This document shows, piece after piece, positions 44,186-52,069 of a stretch of 64,000 nucleotides of DNA. This DNA is from Bacteroidales bacterium (lineage in GTDB: Bacteria > Bacteroidota > Bacteroidia > Bacteroidales > Tenuifilaceae). The position numbers and the translations under genes were made by a program. The stretch covers positions 1 to 64,000 of the forward strand of contig JACJXD010000011.1 in assembly GCA_020636845.1 (NCBI GenBank), in the 5' to 3' direction. The notes below the pieces were generated by a model. The model was not told the DNA's origin, did no database searches, and worked only from the letters and a program-made list of their open reading frames with translations. Numbering within the stretch: the first letter of the stretch is position 1; every line of letters starts with the position of its first letter.

Positions 44186-46003
44186 ATGAAAAATTTTTCC
44201 AAACTACTTAAATTCATTATACCATATAAGTGGCATGTTGCGGTTAATGTTTTTAGTAATATAGTAGCCGCACTGTTCTCTTTGTTCTCTTTGGCAATGC
44301 TAATTCCGTTTATGCAGATTTTGTTTGGAACCGTGCCTATGATCGACGTTAAGCCGGAATTTACATTCAGTACAAAAGCGGTTGTTGCTAACTTAAATTA
44401 CTTTTTAAGTGAAATGATTCGAAATCACGATAAGACTACTGCGTTGATTTTTGTGATTATGCTTGTACTTATTGCGTCGTTTTTAAAGAATTTGTTCACA
44501 TATATATCATTGTACTATTTAGCCCCAATTAGAACTGGCGTTCTCAGGGATATTAGGAATACATTGTATCGAAAAGTTGTAGAGTTACCCATTGGATATT
44601 ATACCGAAGAGAAGAAGGGCGATGTTATTAGTAAAATGACCAATGATGTAAATGAAATTGAAGTTTCCATAATTCGTTCGCTGGAGATGTTCTTCCGCGA
44701 TCCAATAATTATACTTATCCACCTTGCAGGGTTAATATACATTAGCCCGCAGTTAACCCTTTTTGTTTTGTTGCTTTTGCCTATTACAGGGGGAATTATT
44801 GGAAGGGTTGGAAAATCGTTGCGGAAAACATCGTTTAAGGGCCAACGGAAAATGGGTGCAATCCTTACTCTAATAGAAGAAACGTTAGGTGGATTGCGAG
44901 TTATAAAAGCTTTTAATGCCGAAAAAAAGGTTATTCAACGTTTCGAGAGTGTTAACAGTTTTTACTCAACGCTTATGCGTAACATGTGGCGTCGTAGAGA
45001 TTTGGCCACTCCGTTAAGTGAGTTTTTGGGAACCATTGTAGTCGCCTTGGTGCTTTGGTATGGTGGACGATTAATTTTTACAGGGAAAGGGAACCTAGGA
45101 CCGGAGTCGTTAATTGCGTACATTAGTATTTTCTACATGATTATTAATCCTGCCAAGTCTTTTTCAAATGCGTACTACAATATATTAAAGGGTATGGCTT
45201 CAGCCGATAGAATAGATTCTATTTTGTCTGCTGAAAATCCAATTAAAGAGAAAGATGGAGCTATTAAGTTAGATAGTTTTAATCATAGCATCGAATATCG
45301 CAATGTAAGTTTCAAATATCAGGATGAAGTGGTTTTAAAGGATGTAAACCTGACTATCGAAAAGGGAAAGACGGTTGCATTGGTTGGACAGTCTGGTTCC
45401 GGAAAAAGTACAATGGTCGATTTACTGCCACGATACTGGGATGTAATTGATGGCGAAATTTTAATTGATGGTATTAATGTTAAGGATTGCGATTTGGTTA
45501 GTTTGCGGAATTTAATGGGAAATGTAAATCAGGAGCCAATTCTTTTTAACGATAACTTCTACAATAACATAACGTTTGGAGTGGAAAATACCACCGAGGC
45601 CAATGTTATTGCGGCTGCAAAAATTGCCAATGCTCACGATTTTATTATGGCTACTCCTAATCAGTATTATACCAATATCGGCGATAGAGGAAGTAAATTG
45701 TCCGGAGGACAGCGCCAACGAATAAGCATTGCACGTGCAATACTGAAAAACCCTCCAATAATGATTTTGGATGAAGCAACTAGCGCTCTTGATACCGAAT
45801 CGGAAAAACTTGTGCAGGAGGCCATCGAAAATTTAATGAAGAACAGAACCTCATTGGTTATAGCACACCGTTTGTCAACCATACGCAATGCCGATTTAAT
45901 TTGTGTTTTACACGAGGGGCAAATTGTTGAGCGTGGACGACACGAGGAGTTACTTAAACTTAACGGATACTATGCAAGGTTGCATAATTTGCAATTAAAG
46001 TAG
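44186..46003 (+). CDS. MsbA-like ABC exporter (fused permease-ATPase)
   Basis: 605 residues. Six membrane helices at about 15-320 in an ABC type 1 exporter domain. The nucleotide-binding domain has Walker A GQSGSGKST, Q-loop NQEPILFND, signature LSGGQRQR, Walker B IMILDEATSALD and H-loop AHRLST. It probably flips lipid A or another lipid at the inner membrane as a homodimer; drug or peptide export cannot be excluded. Followed by a strong terminator. Confidence 0.88.
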   Translation: MKNFSKLLKFIIPYKWHVAVNVFSNIVAALFSLFSLAMLIPFMQILFGTVPMIDVKPEFTFSTKAVVANLNYFLSEMIRNHDKTTALIFVIMLVLIASFLKNLFTYISLYYLAPIRTGVLRDIRNTLYRKVVELPIGYYTEEKKGDVISKMTNDVNEIEVSIIRSLEMFFRDPIIILIHLAGLIYISPQLTLFVLLLLPITGGIIGRVGKSLRKTSFKGQRKMGAILTLIEETLGGLRVIKAFNAEKKVIQRFESVNSFYSTLMRNMWRRRDLATPLSEFLGTIVVALVLWYGGRLIFTGKGNLGPESLIAYISIFYMIINPAKSFSNAYYNILKGMASADRIDSILSAENPIKEKDGAIKLDSFNHSIEYRNVSFKYQDEVVLKDVNLTIEKGKTVALVGQSGSGKSTMVDLLPRYWDVIDGEILIDGINVKDCDLVSLRNLMGNVNQEPILFNDNFYNNITFGVENTTEANVIAAAKIANAHDFIMATPNQYYTNIGDRGSKLSGGQRQRISIARAILKNPPIMILDEATSALDTESEKLVQEAIENLMKNRTSLVIAHRLSTIRNADLICVLHEGQIVERGRHEELLKLNGYYARLHNLQLK

Positions 46004-46027
46004 AAGAACTTGTTTCATACGAATATG

Positions 46028-46060
46028 AAAAGCCATCAGAAATGATGGCTTTTTCTTTTA
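46028..46060 (+). terminator. Intrinsic terminator after the ABC exporter
   Basis: Eleven-base stem AAAAGCCATCA / TGATGGCTTTT closed by a GAAA tetraloop, then TTCTTTT. Confidence 0.9.
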
Positions 46061-46101
46061 TGATAAGGAAGTAATGTTCTGTGGTATGTATTCAAAAATA
46101 A

Positions 46102-46128
46102 AAAGCGAAGTCTAACTGACTTCGCTTT
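46102..46128 (-). terminator. Terminator of tRNA-Ser(CGA)
   Basis: Minus strand: AAAGCGAAGTC / GACTTCGCTTT stem with a five-base loop, followed by TTATTTTTG. It begins one base past the tRNA discriminator. Confidence 0.85.
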
Positions 46129-46129
46129 G

Positions 46130-46218
46130 CGGAGAAAGAGGGATTCGAACCCTCGGACCCAGTTACCCGGATCAACGGTTTTCGAGACCGCCCCGTTCGA
46201 CCACTCCGGCATCTCTCC
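46130..46218 (-). tRNA. tRNA-Ser (anticodon CGA)
   Basis: 89 bases. Acceptor stem GGAGAGA pairs with TTTCTCC (one G-T), discriminator G. The anticodon loop CTCGAAA gives CGA (reads UCG). A long class II variable arm and the T loop TTCGAAT are present. The 3' CCA is not encoded: the next bases are CAA. Confidence 0.95.
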
Positions 46219-46355
46219 AAATGGTTTGCAAAAATAACTACTTTAATTTTACTATACAAGATGCAACAACGCTTTTCAATAAATATTATTTTTGTATGAT
46301 AAAATGAACATATATACAAGTGTTGTTGTTTCTTTTACTATAAAACAGGTAAAAA

Positions 46356-46541
46356 ATGATAAAGTTGCTTAAAAACAAGAAATTCTGGCTTCCCGCTGTT
46401 GGTGTACTGGTTGGAGGTACACTCGGTTTTTTATACTATTTTTTTATAGGGTGCTCGTCAGGCAGTTGTCCTATAACTGGTTCTCCTGTAGGGAGTATAA
46501 TTTTTGGTTCATTAATAGGTTTATTACTTACCGTTAAATAG
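46356..46541 (+). CDS. Small membrane protein, DUF6132-like
   Basis: 61 residues with two membrane helices. The middle segment GCSSGSCPITGSPVGS has two Cys and is typical of the DUF6132 family, often found beside rhodanese or YeeE-type sulphur genes in Bacteroidetes. Here it stands alone, so no function can be inferred. Its stop is followed by a bidirectional terminator shared with the convergent methyltransferase. Confidence 0.75.
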   Translation: MIKLLKNKKFWLPAVGVLVGGTLGFLYYFFIGCSSGSCPITGSPVGSIIFGSLIGLLLTVK

Positions 46542-46617
46542 CCGATGGTTTAATCCGATTTTTTAATCAGGGTTTGTTGTACAATACGGTAAAAGTAATT
46601 TTATAGACGTTTGGGTA

Positions 46618-46650
46618 AAAAAGAGTTGTACTATTTGTACAACTCTTTTT
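46618..46650. terminator. Bidirectional terminator
   Basis: Fourteen-base perfect stem AAAAAGAGTTGTAC / GTACAACTCTTTTT with a five-base loop, T-rich on both strands, between convergent genes. Confidence 0.85.
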
Positions 46651-46657
46651 GCAGCAT

Positions 46658-47431
46658 TTAAAGTTTTCTTCCTATATAAAAAGCATATCCATAAAACTCT
46701 TTATACTTGTAGTATAATTGGGCTTCGTGTTGTTGATACGCGACAAATTCTTCCGCCATTTTATTTCCGACGTATTTCTTTAGAAATATTTTTTGTGCAG
46801 AAATTTGCGGAGTATAAAAGTGGTTTGTCCAGCAGTTCTCAGGGAGTATAAAGGTAGCAACAGGAATAAACCCTGCATTTTGCATTTGGCTGATTTTATT
46901 CGGAATAGTATCTATTTCAGGATAGGCTTCTTGCCAAAAGTTATTAATTTCTTCGGGGCGTTTGTTGGTAAACCATGATGCTTCGGTAACGGCAAGGTAA
47001 CCGCCTGGTTTCAAAAATCTTTTCCATTTGTTTAAACCCTGCACAAAACCAATGTTATATATTGCGCCCTCCGACCATATTAAGTCCAACTCTTCATCCT
47101 GAAAAGACAAATTATCCATGGAACCAGTTTCTCCTTTTACTCTGTCCTGAAGATTTAATTTAGTGGCATTTTGGTTGAATAAATCAATAAATGTAGAAAA
47201 TATGTCAACTCCTGTAATATGACCCGGAGCATGTTGTGCCAGCACCATTGTTTGGCCCCCTGTTCCGCATCCAATATCGGCAATTCGCGATTTGTCGGTA
47301 AGGTTATCAATAAAACTTAATGCTTTAACTGTTACTTCGGGACTACCGGGCCCTTGACGTTCGATGCTTGAAAAGTATTCGCAGATTAGATTAAAATCGA
47401 ATTCATGAATAGTTTTATTTTCGTTGTTCAT
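46658..47431 (-). CDS. Class I SAM-dependent methyltransferase
   Basis: 257 residues from the ATG at 47431; the frame runs on to a TTG at 47488. Motif I is IADIGCGTGGQT, motif II TGVDIFSTFID, then LSFQDEELDLIWSEGAIYNIG and LKPGGYLAVTEA. The overall pattern resembles UbiE/MerR-type small-molecule methyltransferases. Substrate unknown. The gene stands alone. Confidence 0.82.
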   Translation of the reverse strand: MNNENKTIHEFDFNLICEYFSSIERQGPGSPEVTVKALSFIDNLTDKSRIADIGCGTGGQTMVLAQHAPGHITGVDIFSTFIDLFNQNATKLNLQDRVKGETGSMDNLSFQDEELDLIWSEGAIYNIGFVQGLNKWKRFLKPGGYLAVTEASWFTNKRPEEINNFWQEAYPEIDTIPNKISQMQNAGFIPVATFILPENCWTNHFYTPQISAQKIFLKKYVGNKMAEEFVAYQQHEAQLYYKYKEFYGYAFYIGRKL

Positions 47432-47742
47432 GGCGTTTAATTTTTGTTTGAGACGTAAATCATTAGATAAGTCTCTTATAGTATTCAATACAATAAAAAT
47501 AAATACTCCGGTATGAATATACCTGAGTTTAATTATAGGAGGATAACCTTAGCACGGAACTTAGCCAAGGTTATTTACTTTACCGAATCCGATTTGAATT
47601 TGTACATCCAAAGTTTTTAGTTCAACAAAGATAAAAATTTTCCATTAGAAATTATCCATTTAGTAAGGGATAGATTGTATGTAGTATGATGGTTGCTAAA
47701 TTATTGGTATAAATAAAAAAAGCGAAATCATTCGATTTCGCT
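47432..47742. other. Structured spacer between the methyltransferase and tRNA-Ser(TGA)
   Basis: No gene seen. Two adjacent hairpins: ACTCCGGTAT / ATACCTGAGT (47505-47514 and 47519-47528, one mismatch) and ATAACCTTAGC / GCCAAGGTTAT (47543-47553 and 47564-47574, one mismatch). The right end holds the tRNA terminator (47720-47743). Confidence 0.4.
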
Positions 47743-47743
47743 T
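47720..47743 (-). terminator. Terminator of tRNA-Ser(TGA)
   Basis: Minus strand stem AAGCGAAATC / GATTTCGCTT with a four-base loop, then a run of T. Its first base overlaps the last A of the encoded CCA. Confidence 0.85.
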
Positions 47744-47832
47744 GGCGGAGAAAGAGGGATTCGAACCCCCGGTTCGCTTACGCGAACAACGGTTTTCAAG
47801 ACCGCCGCATTCGACCACTCTGCCATTTCTCC
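47743..47832 (-). tRNA. tRNA-Ser (anticodon TGA)
   Basis: 87-base body (47746-47832) plus an encoded CCA (47743-47745). Acceptor GGAGAAA pairs with TTTCTCC, discriminator G. The anticodon loop CTTGAAA gives TGA (reads UCA and others). The long variable arm TTCGCGTAAGCGAA forms a stem. Confidence 0.95.
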
Positions 47833-47999
47833 GTCGGCAAAAGTATATTGTTTTTTCATATTACCAAAACATGTCAAAAATTTTTCTTTAAACTATTGCT
47901 TAATATCTAAAAAAATCAATAATTTAGCATTGAGTAAAAATTTTTTTTTTAAAGAACCACTAAAAATGGCTGTTATGACAAAAAATATTGTGAAAAAAC

Positions 48000-48029
48000 T
48001 TGCTTTTATTGATAAATGCAATAATTTTG
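48000..48029 (+). promoter_or_regulatory. Promoter of the HU gene
   Basis: TTG at 48000-48002, 19 bases, then TAATTTTG at 48022-48029: the best match in the window to the Bacteroidetes -33/-7 promoter, 46 bases before the ATG. Confidence 0.65.
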
Positions 48030-48075
48030 TCTTTGATAGTCAACTAACTATTTCTAACCCTAAAAATTATCAATT

Positions 48076-48348
48076 ATGAACAAAGCTCAATTAATTGACG
48101 CAATTGCAGCTGAAGCTAAGATTACAAAGGCTGATGCAAAGAAAGCATTAGACGCTTTCATCAAGTCTACAGGTACAGCTCTTAAAAAAGGTGACCGTGT
48201 AGCTCTTGTAGGTTTTGGTTCATTTTCGGTAGCTAAAAGAAATGCTCGCACCGGACGTAACCCTCAAACTGGCAAGCCTATCAATATCAAGGCTAAAAAG
48301 GTTGTTAAGTTTAAAGCTGGTAGCGAACTCAACGGTAAAGTTCAATAA
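48076..48348 (+). CDS. HU-family nucleoid protein
   Basis: 90 residues. Typical HU/IHF: MNKAQLIDAIAAEAKITKADAKKAL, then LVGFGSFSV and the DNA-binding arm KRNARTGRNPQTGKPINI with the intercalating Pro. It forms dimers that bend DNA. Strong promoter, own terminator and high-expression codon choice (for example GCT for Ala) are consistent with an abundant protein. Confidence 0.96.
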   Translation: MNKAQLIDAIAAEAKITKADAKKALDAFIKSTGTALKKGDRVALVGFGSFSVAKRNARTGRNPQTGKPINIKAKKVVKFKAGSELNGKVQ

Positions 48349-48368
48349 GTTTTTAAACTTATTTAAGG

Positions 48369-48395
48369 AAGGAGGGCTAGTAGTCCTCCTTTTTG
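48369..48395 (+). terminator. Intrinsic terminator after HU
   Basis: Stem AAGGAGG / CCTCCTT with a nine-base loop and a T run, lying between HU and the TrmH-like gene. Confidence 0.75.
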
Positions 48396-48410
48396 TTTAT
48401 TTTAGCATGT

Positions 48411-49115
48411 ATGATAAATGTGCTAAATGATATTGAAAGTAGCATAAGGGGAGAGTTGATTGCTTACCTTTCTGGGTTTACGCTAGAGCGTAGGTACAAC
48501 CAATTCGTTAAAGTTCTAAACAACCGTACAAGGTATATTTCCGTTGTTTTGGAAAATGTTTATCAGCCACAAAATGCCAGTGCCGTTTTGCGTTCGTGCG
48601 ATTGTCATGGTGTTCAGGATATTCATATAATCGAGAAGGATAATTCATTTTTAGTTGATCCCAATATTGATATGGGATCGTCCAAGTGGCTTACGTTGCA
48701 TCGGTATAGTTCCGATACGGCAGGTGTATTGCGAGTTATAAAATCAAGGGGGTATAGGATTGTTGCTACTTCTCCGCACAAGTGTGATGTTGATATTCGG
48801 GGGTTAGATTTAGGAAGGGGACCTATAGCACTTGTGTTTGGAACAGAGTTAACCGGTTTATCCGAAGAAGCGTTAAGTATGGCCGACGAATATGTAACCA
48901 TTCCGATGTTTGGCTTTACCGAAAGTTTTAACATATCGGTTTCTGTTGCTTTATGCTTATACGAACTTACGCATCGATTAAGGAAGTCGAATATTCAGTA
49001 TGGGTTAACCATTGAGGAGCAGGAGCAGATATTATTAACATGGTTAAGGTCAAGCATTCGGAATTCCGACTTAATAATTAAACGTTTTATTGCTGAGTAT
49101 GGTAAAAAAGTATAA
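48411..49115 (+). CDS. trmH: TrmH-like tRNA 2'-O-methyltransferase (SPOUT)
   Basis: 234 residues from the ATG at 48411; a TTG-started frame from 48393 would begin within the HU terminator. SPOUT knot motifs: VVLENVYQPQNASAVLRSC (motif 1, Asn and Arg), GPIALVFGTELTGLSEEA (motif 2), and IPMFGFTESFNISVSVALCLYEL (motif 3). N- and C-terminal helical extensions are as in TrmH, which methylates G18 of tRNA. An rRNA target is possible but less likely. Confidence 0.85.
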   Translation: MINVLNDIESSIRGELIAYLSGFTLERRYNQFVKVLNNRTRYISVVLENVYQPQNASAVLRSCDCHGVQDIHIIEKDNSFLVDPNIDMGSSKWLTLHRYSSDTAGVLRVIKSRGYRIVATSPHKCDVDIRGLDLGRGPIALVFGTELTGLSEEALSMADEYVTIPMFGFTESFNISVSVALCLYELTHRLRKSNIQYGLTIEEQEQILLTWLRSSIRNSDLIIKRFIAEYGKKV

Positions 49116-49149
49116 ATTTGTATTCTAGTGGATAACTAATTAATTGCAA

Positions 49150-49860
49150 ATGAACTGCATACTTATTGATGACGACGAAATGTCAAGAAGAGTAATAGAG
49201 GAGTATGCCTCTAAGGTTGATTTCGTAAATATTTTAAACTCGTTTTCAAACCCGGTAGATGCTCTTAATTTCGTTCGAAATAACCCCGATAATGTAAACT
49301 TGATATTTCTTGATATAGAAATGCCAGAAATGAACGGGATGGAATTTTTGGAAGCTACAACCAACTCACCCCAAGTAATCATTATTTCGTCGAAGGACAA
49401 GTATGCCCTAAAAGCGTTCGATTACAGTGTTACCGATTACTTACTAAAACCGGTTATGTTCCCCCGCTTTTTTAAAGCGGTTAGCAAGGCATACGAAAAG
49501 TTCAATAAGCAGCGGTCGGCTAGCGATTTGGATAAGGAAATTTTTGTTAAGAAAAACAATACGCTTATTCGAATTAAGTATGGCGATATACTGTGGGTAG
49601 AAGCGTTGGAAAATTACATTGTAATAAACACACCCAACGAACGGTTTACCATTCATTTAACGATGAAGTCTATCGAAAATCAACTGCCCATTGAGAAATT
49701 CAAGAGAATTCATCGTTCCTATATTGTAAACATTAGTAGAATTGAGAGCATAGAAGATAATTCGGTAGTAATTAGGACTAATGAAGGGCGAAAAATTATA
49801 CCGATTGGAAAATCTTATCGCGATAAACTGTTGAATGAATTGAATTTGTTAAATAAGTAG
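49150..49860 (+). CDS. LytTR-family response regulator
   Basis: 236 residues from the ATG at 49150 (TTG at 49144 also in frame). The receiver has IDDDEMS, phospho-Asp in LIFLDIEMPEMNG, SSKDKYALKAFDYSVTDYLLKP. The LytTR DNA-binding domain is at about 130-236, with WVEALENYIVI and FKRIHRSYIVNI. No LytS-type kinase gene is adjacent, so its sensor is encoded elsewhere. Three bases separate it from the aminotransferase gene. Confidence 0.92.
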   Translation: MNCILIDDDEMSRRVIEEYASKVDFVNILNSFSNPVDALNFVRNNPDNVNLIFLDIEMPEMNGMEFLEATTNSPQVIIISSKDKYALKAFDYSVTDYLLKPVMFPRFFKAVSKAYEKFNKQRSASDLDKEIFVKKNNTLIRIKYGDILWVEALENYIVINTPNERFTIHLTMKSIENQLPIEKFKRIHRSYIVNISRIESIEDNSVVIRTNEGRKIIPIGKSYRDKLLNELNLLNK

Positions 49861-49862
49861 AG

Positions 49863-51053
49863 ATGGGATTAAGGCAGCAATTTTTAAATCATGTTGCCCA
49901 AACATCAGAGTCCCCTTTAATGCTGGAAATAGAGAAGGCAGAAGGGGTTTTTCTTTTTGGGCCAAATAATAAAAAGTATTTCGATTTAATTTCAGGGGTT
50001 TCTGTCAGCAATGTTGGACATGGTAACCCAAAGGTGATTGAAGCCATAAAAAATCAGGTTGATAGTTATACCCACTTAATGGTTTATGGCGAAATAGTAC
50101 AAAAGCCTCAAGTTGAATTAGCGGTAAAGTTGAAGAGTTTACTGCCCGACACTTTGGATTCTACCTATTTTGTAAATTCAGGGAGCGAAGCTATTGAAGG
50201 TGCCATAAAGTTGGCAAAACGATACACCGGACGAAGCGGGATGGTTGCATTTATAAATGCTTACCACGGAAGTTCTATTGGTGCGCTAAGCGTGATGGGT
50301 TGCGAGGAGCAAAAACGGTCATATCGACCTTTAATGCCTGGAGTTACTCATATCAACTTTAATAATTTTGACGATTTATCCTTGATAACAGAGGAAACGG
50401 CGGGCGTAATTATTGAACCTATTCAAGGCGAAGGAGGAATTAGAATTGCACAGTACGATTATTTGCAGGAGTTGCGTAAACGTTGTAACGAAGTGGGCGC
50501 ATTGCTTATTTTCGATGAAGTTCAAACTGGCTTGGGTAGAACAGGTAAAATGTTTGCCTTGGAGCATTATAATGTAGTTCCCGATATTCTTGTTTTAGCA
50601 AAAGCGTTGGGAGGAGGAATGCCGTTGGGAGCGTTTATTGCTTCGAAAAACGTTATGAGTTCGTTTTGCACCGATCCCGTTCTTGGGCACATAACAACCT
50701 TTGGAGGGCATCCTGTATCGTGTGCAGCCTCGCTTGCTGCCATAAAGGTGTTGGAGGATGAGCATTTAATTGAAGCGGTAAACCGAAAGGAGCAAATTTT
50801 TAGAAAAGCGTTGGAAGGGCACAAACTTGTTAAGGAAATTCGTTCAAAAGGATTGATAATGGCTATAGAGTTGGGTTCGGCCGATAAGGTTAATGCCATT
50901 CTTCGGTTAGGTTTGGAAAGGGGTTTTTTGTTGGATTATTTCTTGTTTTGCGATTCGGCTTTTCGTATTGCTCCGCCATTAACAATAACGGACGAAGAGT
51001 GTGAAGTGGCTTCGCAGTTACTTTTGGATGGATTAGATACCATAGCAAAATGA
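49863..51053 (+). CDS. Class III PLP aminotransferase (ornithine/acetylornithine type)
   Basis: 396 residues. Motifs: DLISGVSVSNVGHGNPKV, NSGSEAIEGAIKLAKRYTG, NAYHGSSIGALS, EPIQGEGGI, LLIFDEVQTGLGRTGK and the PLP lysine in LVLAKALGGGMPLGAF. It transfers an omega-amino group, but there are no arginine or proline pathway genes nearby, so the substrate cannot be fixed. The next gene overlaps its stop by four bases (ATGA). Confidence 0.88.
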   Translation: MGLRQQFLNHVAQTSESPLMLEIEKAEGVFLFGPNNKKYFDLISGVSVSNVGHGNPKVIEAIKNQVDSYTHLMVYGEIVQKPQVELAVKLKSLLPDTLDSTYFVNSGSEAIEGAIKLAKRYTGRSGMVAFINAYHGSSIGALSVMGCEEQKRSYRPLMPGVTHINFNNFDDLSLITEETAGVIIEPIQGEGGIRIAQYDYLQELRKRCNEVGALLIFDEVQTGLGRTGKMFALEHYNVVPDILVLAKALGGGMPLGAFIASKNVMSSFCTDPVLGHITTFGGHPVSCAASLAAIKVLEDEHLIEAVNRKEQIFRKALEGHKLVKEIRSKGLIMAIELGSADKVNAILRLGLERGFLLDYFLFCDSAFRIAPPLTITDEECEVASQLLLDGLDTIAK

Positions 51054-51961
51054 GTAGGCATTTAATATTTGTTTTATGTGGTTGTTTGTTGGGTTTTTCG
51101 GGTTTTGCTCAGCAAAACAATAACGACTTGGTTCAATCCGAAAAAGAACTATCGCTGTTACTTAATAATATTGTTGCATCGCAATCGGTAAGTAAGTCCG
51201 ATTCCCTTAACGATATTTTTACCAAGGAGTTTAAAAAGGCTTTAAGCATTGACGGTGCGTTAAAATATCCGTTTGATTCGCTTAAGCAGGTAGGAAAACT
51301 TTTTTCGCCCGATAGCAACTTGCGAATTTTTACGTGGAATATTCCACAAGCCGGAGGCTTACAATGCTATTACGGATTTGTTTTGGTTCGTACACAAACC
51401 GGGGTTGTTTTACATCAGTTAACCGATAGCCGGTCGGATAAGTCGATAGATGTTCATCATGCACAACTTTCTGACGATAAATGGTTAGGTGCATTATACT
51501 ATAATTTAATTAGTGTTGAGGGTGAAGGTTACTACATCCTTTTTGGATATGATTACAATAATTTGTTTAGTTCAAAAAAAATTATCGAGGTTTTAAGCGT
51601 TAAACCCGATGGGAATATATCGTTTGGATTACCTGTTTTTAGCGTTGACAATAAGTATGTACTATCGCGGATTGTGTTTGAATTTAATGTCCAATCGAGG
51701 TTTACTTTGCAATATTTGGGTGATGATAAAATGATCATATTCGATCATCTTTCGCCTATAAAATCGGAATTCGCTGGAGATCCTCAATTTTATGGTCCCG
51801 ATGGTTCGTTCGATGGTTTTAAATTTGAAAAAGGGAAATGGACTTATGTTCGTGATTTGGATTTGCGAAATCCTCAACGCGATAAGCCAAAACCGGTACA
51901 AGCCCCTGAAACGGACAAAGAGCCCGGTTTTTTATACAAACCTATGAAAGTATTAAAGTAG
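51050..51961 (+). CDS. Secreted protein of unknown function
   Basis: 303 residues with a signal peptide ending near GFAQQ. The mature part has an N-terminal helical stretch with Ser-rich residues, then a beta-rich domain (LRIFTWNIPQAGGLQCYYGFVLV, YYILFGYDYN, GPDGSFDGFKF). I have seen similar sequences only as uncharacterised Bacteroidetes proteins. Translationally coupled to the aminotransferase gene by an ATGA overlap. Confidence 0.65.
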   Translation: MSRHLIFVLCGCLLGFSGFAQQNNNDLVQSEKELSLLLNNIVASQSVSKSDSLNDIFTKEFKKALSIDGALKYPFDSLKQVGKLFSPDSNLRIFTWNIPQAGGLQCYYGFVLVRTQTGVVLHQLTDSRSDKSIDVHHAQLSDDKWLGALYYNLISVEGEGYYILFGYDYNNLFSSKKIIEVLSVKPDGNISFGLPVFSVDNKYVLSRIVFEFNVQSRFTLQYLGDDKMIIFDHLSPIKSEFAGDPQFYGPDGSFDGFKFEKGKWTYVRDLDLRNPQRDKPKPVQAPETDKEPGFLYKPMKVLK

Positions 51962-52069
51962 CCAAGTTCAATGTAAGTGTCATTATATGTGAATGTAGCA
52001 TGAGCGCATGCTCTTATGTTGAACAACGGTTAAAGACATATTTCTAATCTAAACTTAAAAACTAATCGT

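Noticed and set aside
46092..46319. Open frame of 75 codons on the minus strand
   Set aside because: It covers the tRNA-Ser(CGA) gene and its terminator; the tRNA structure explains the sequence.
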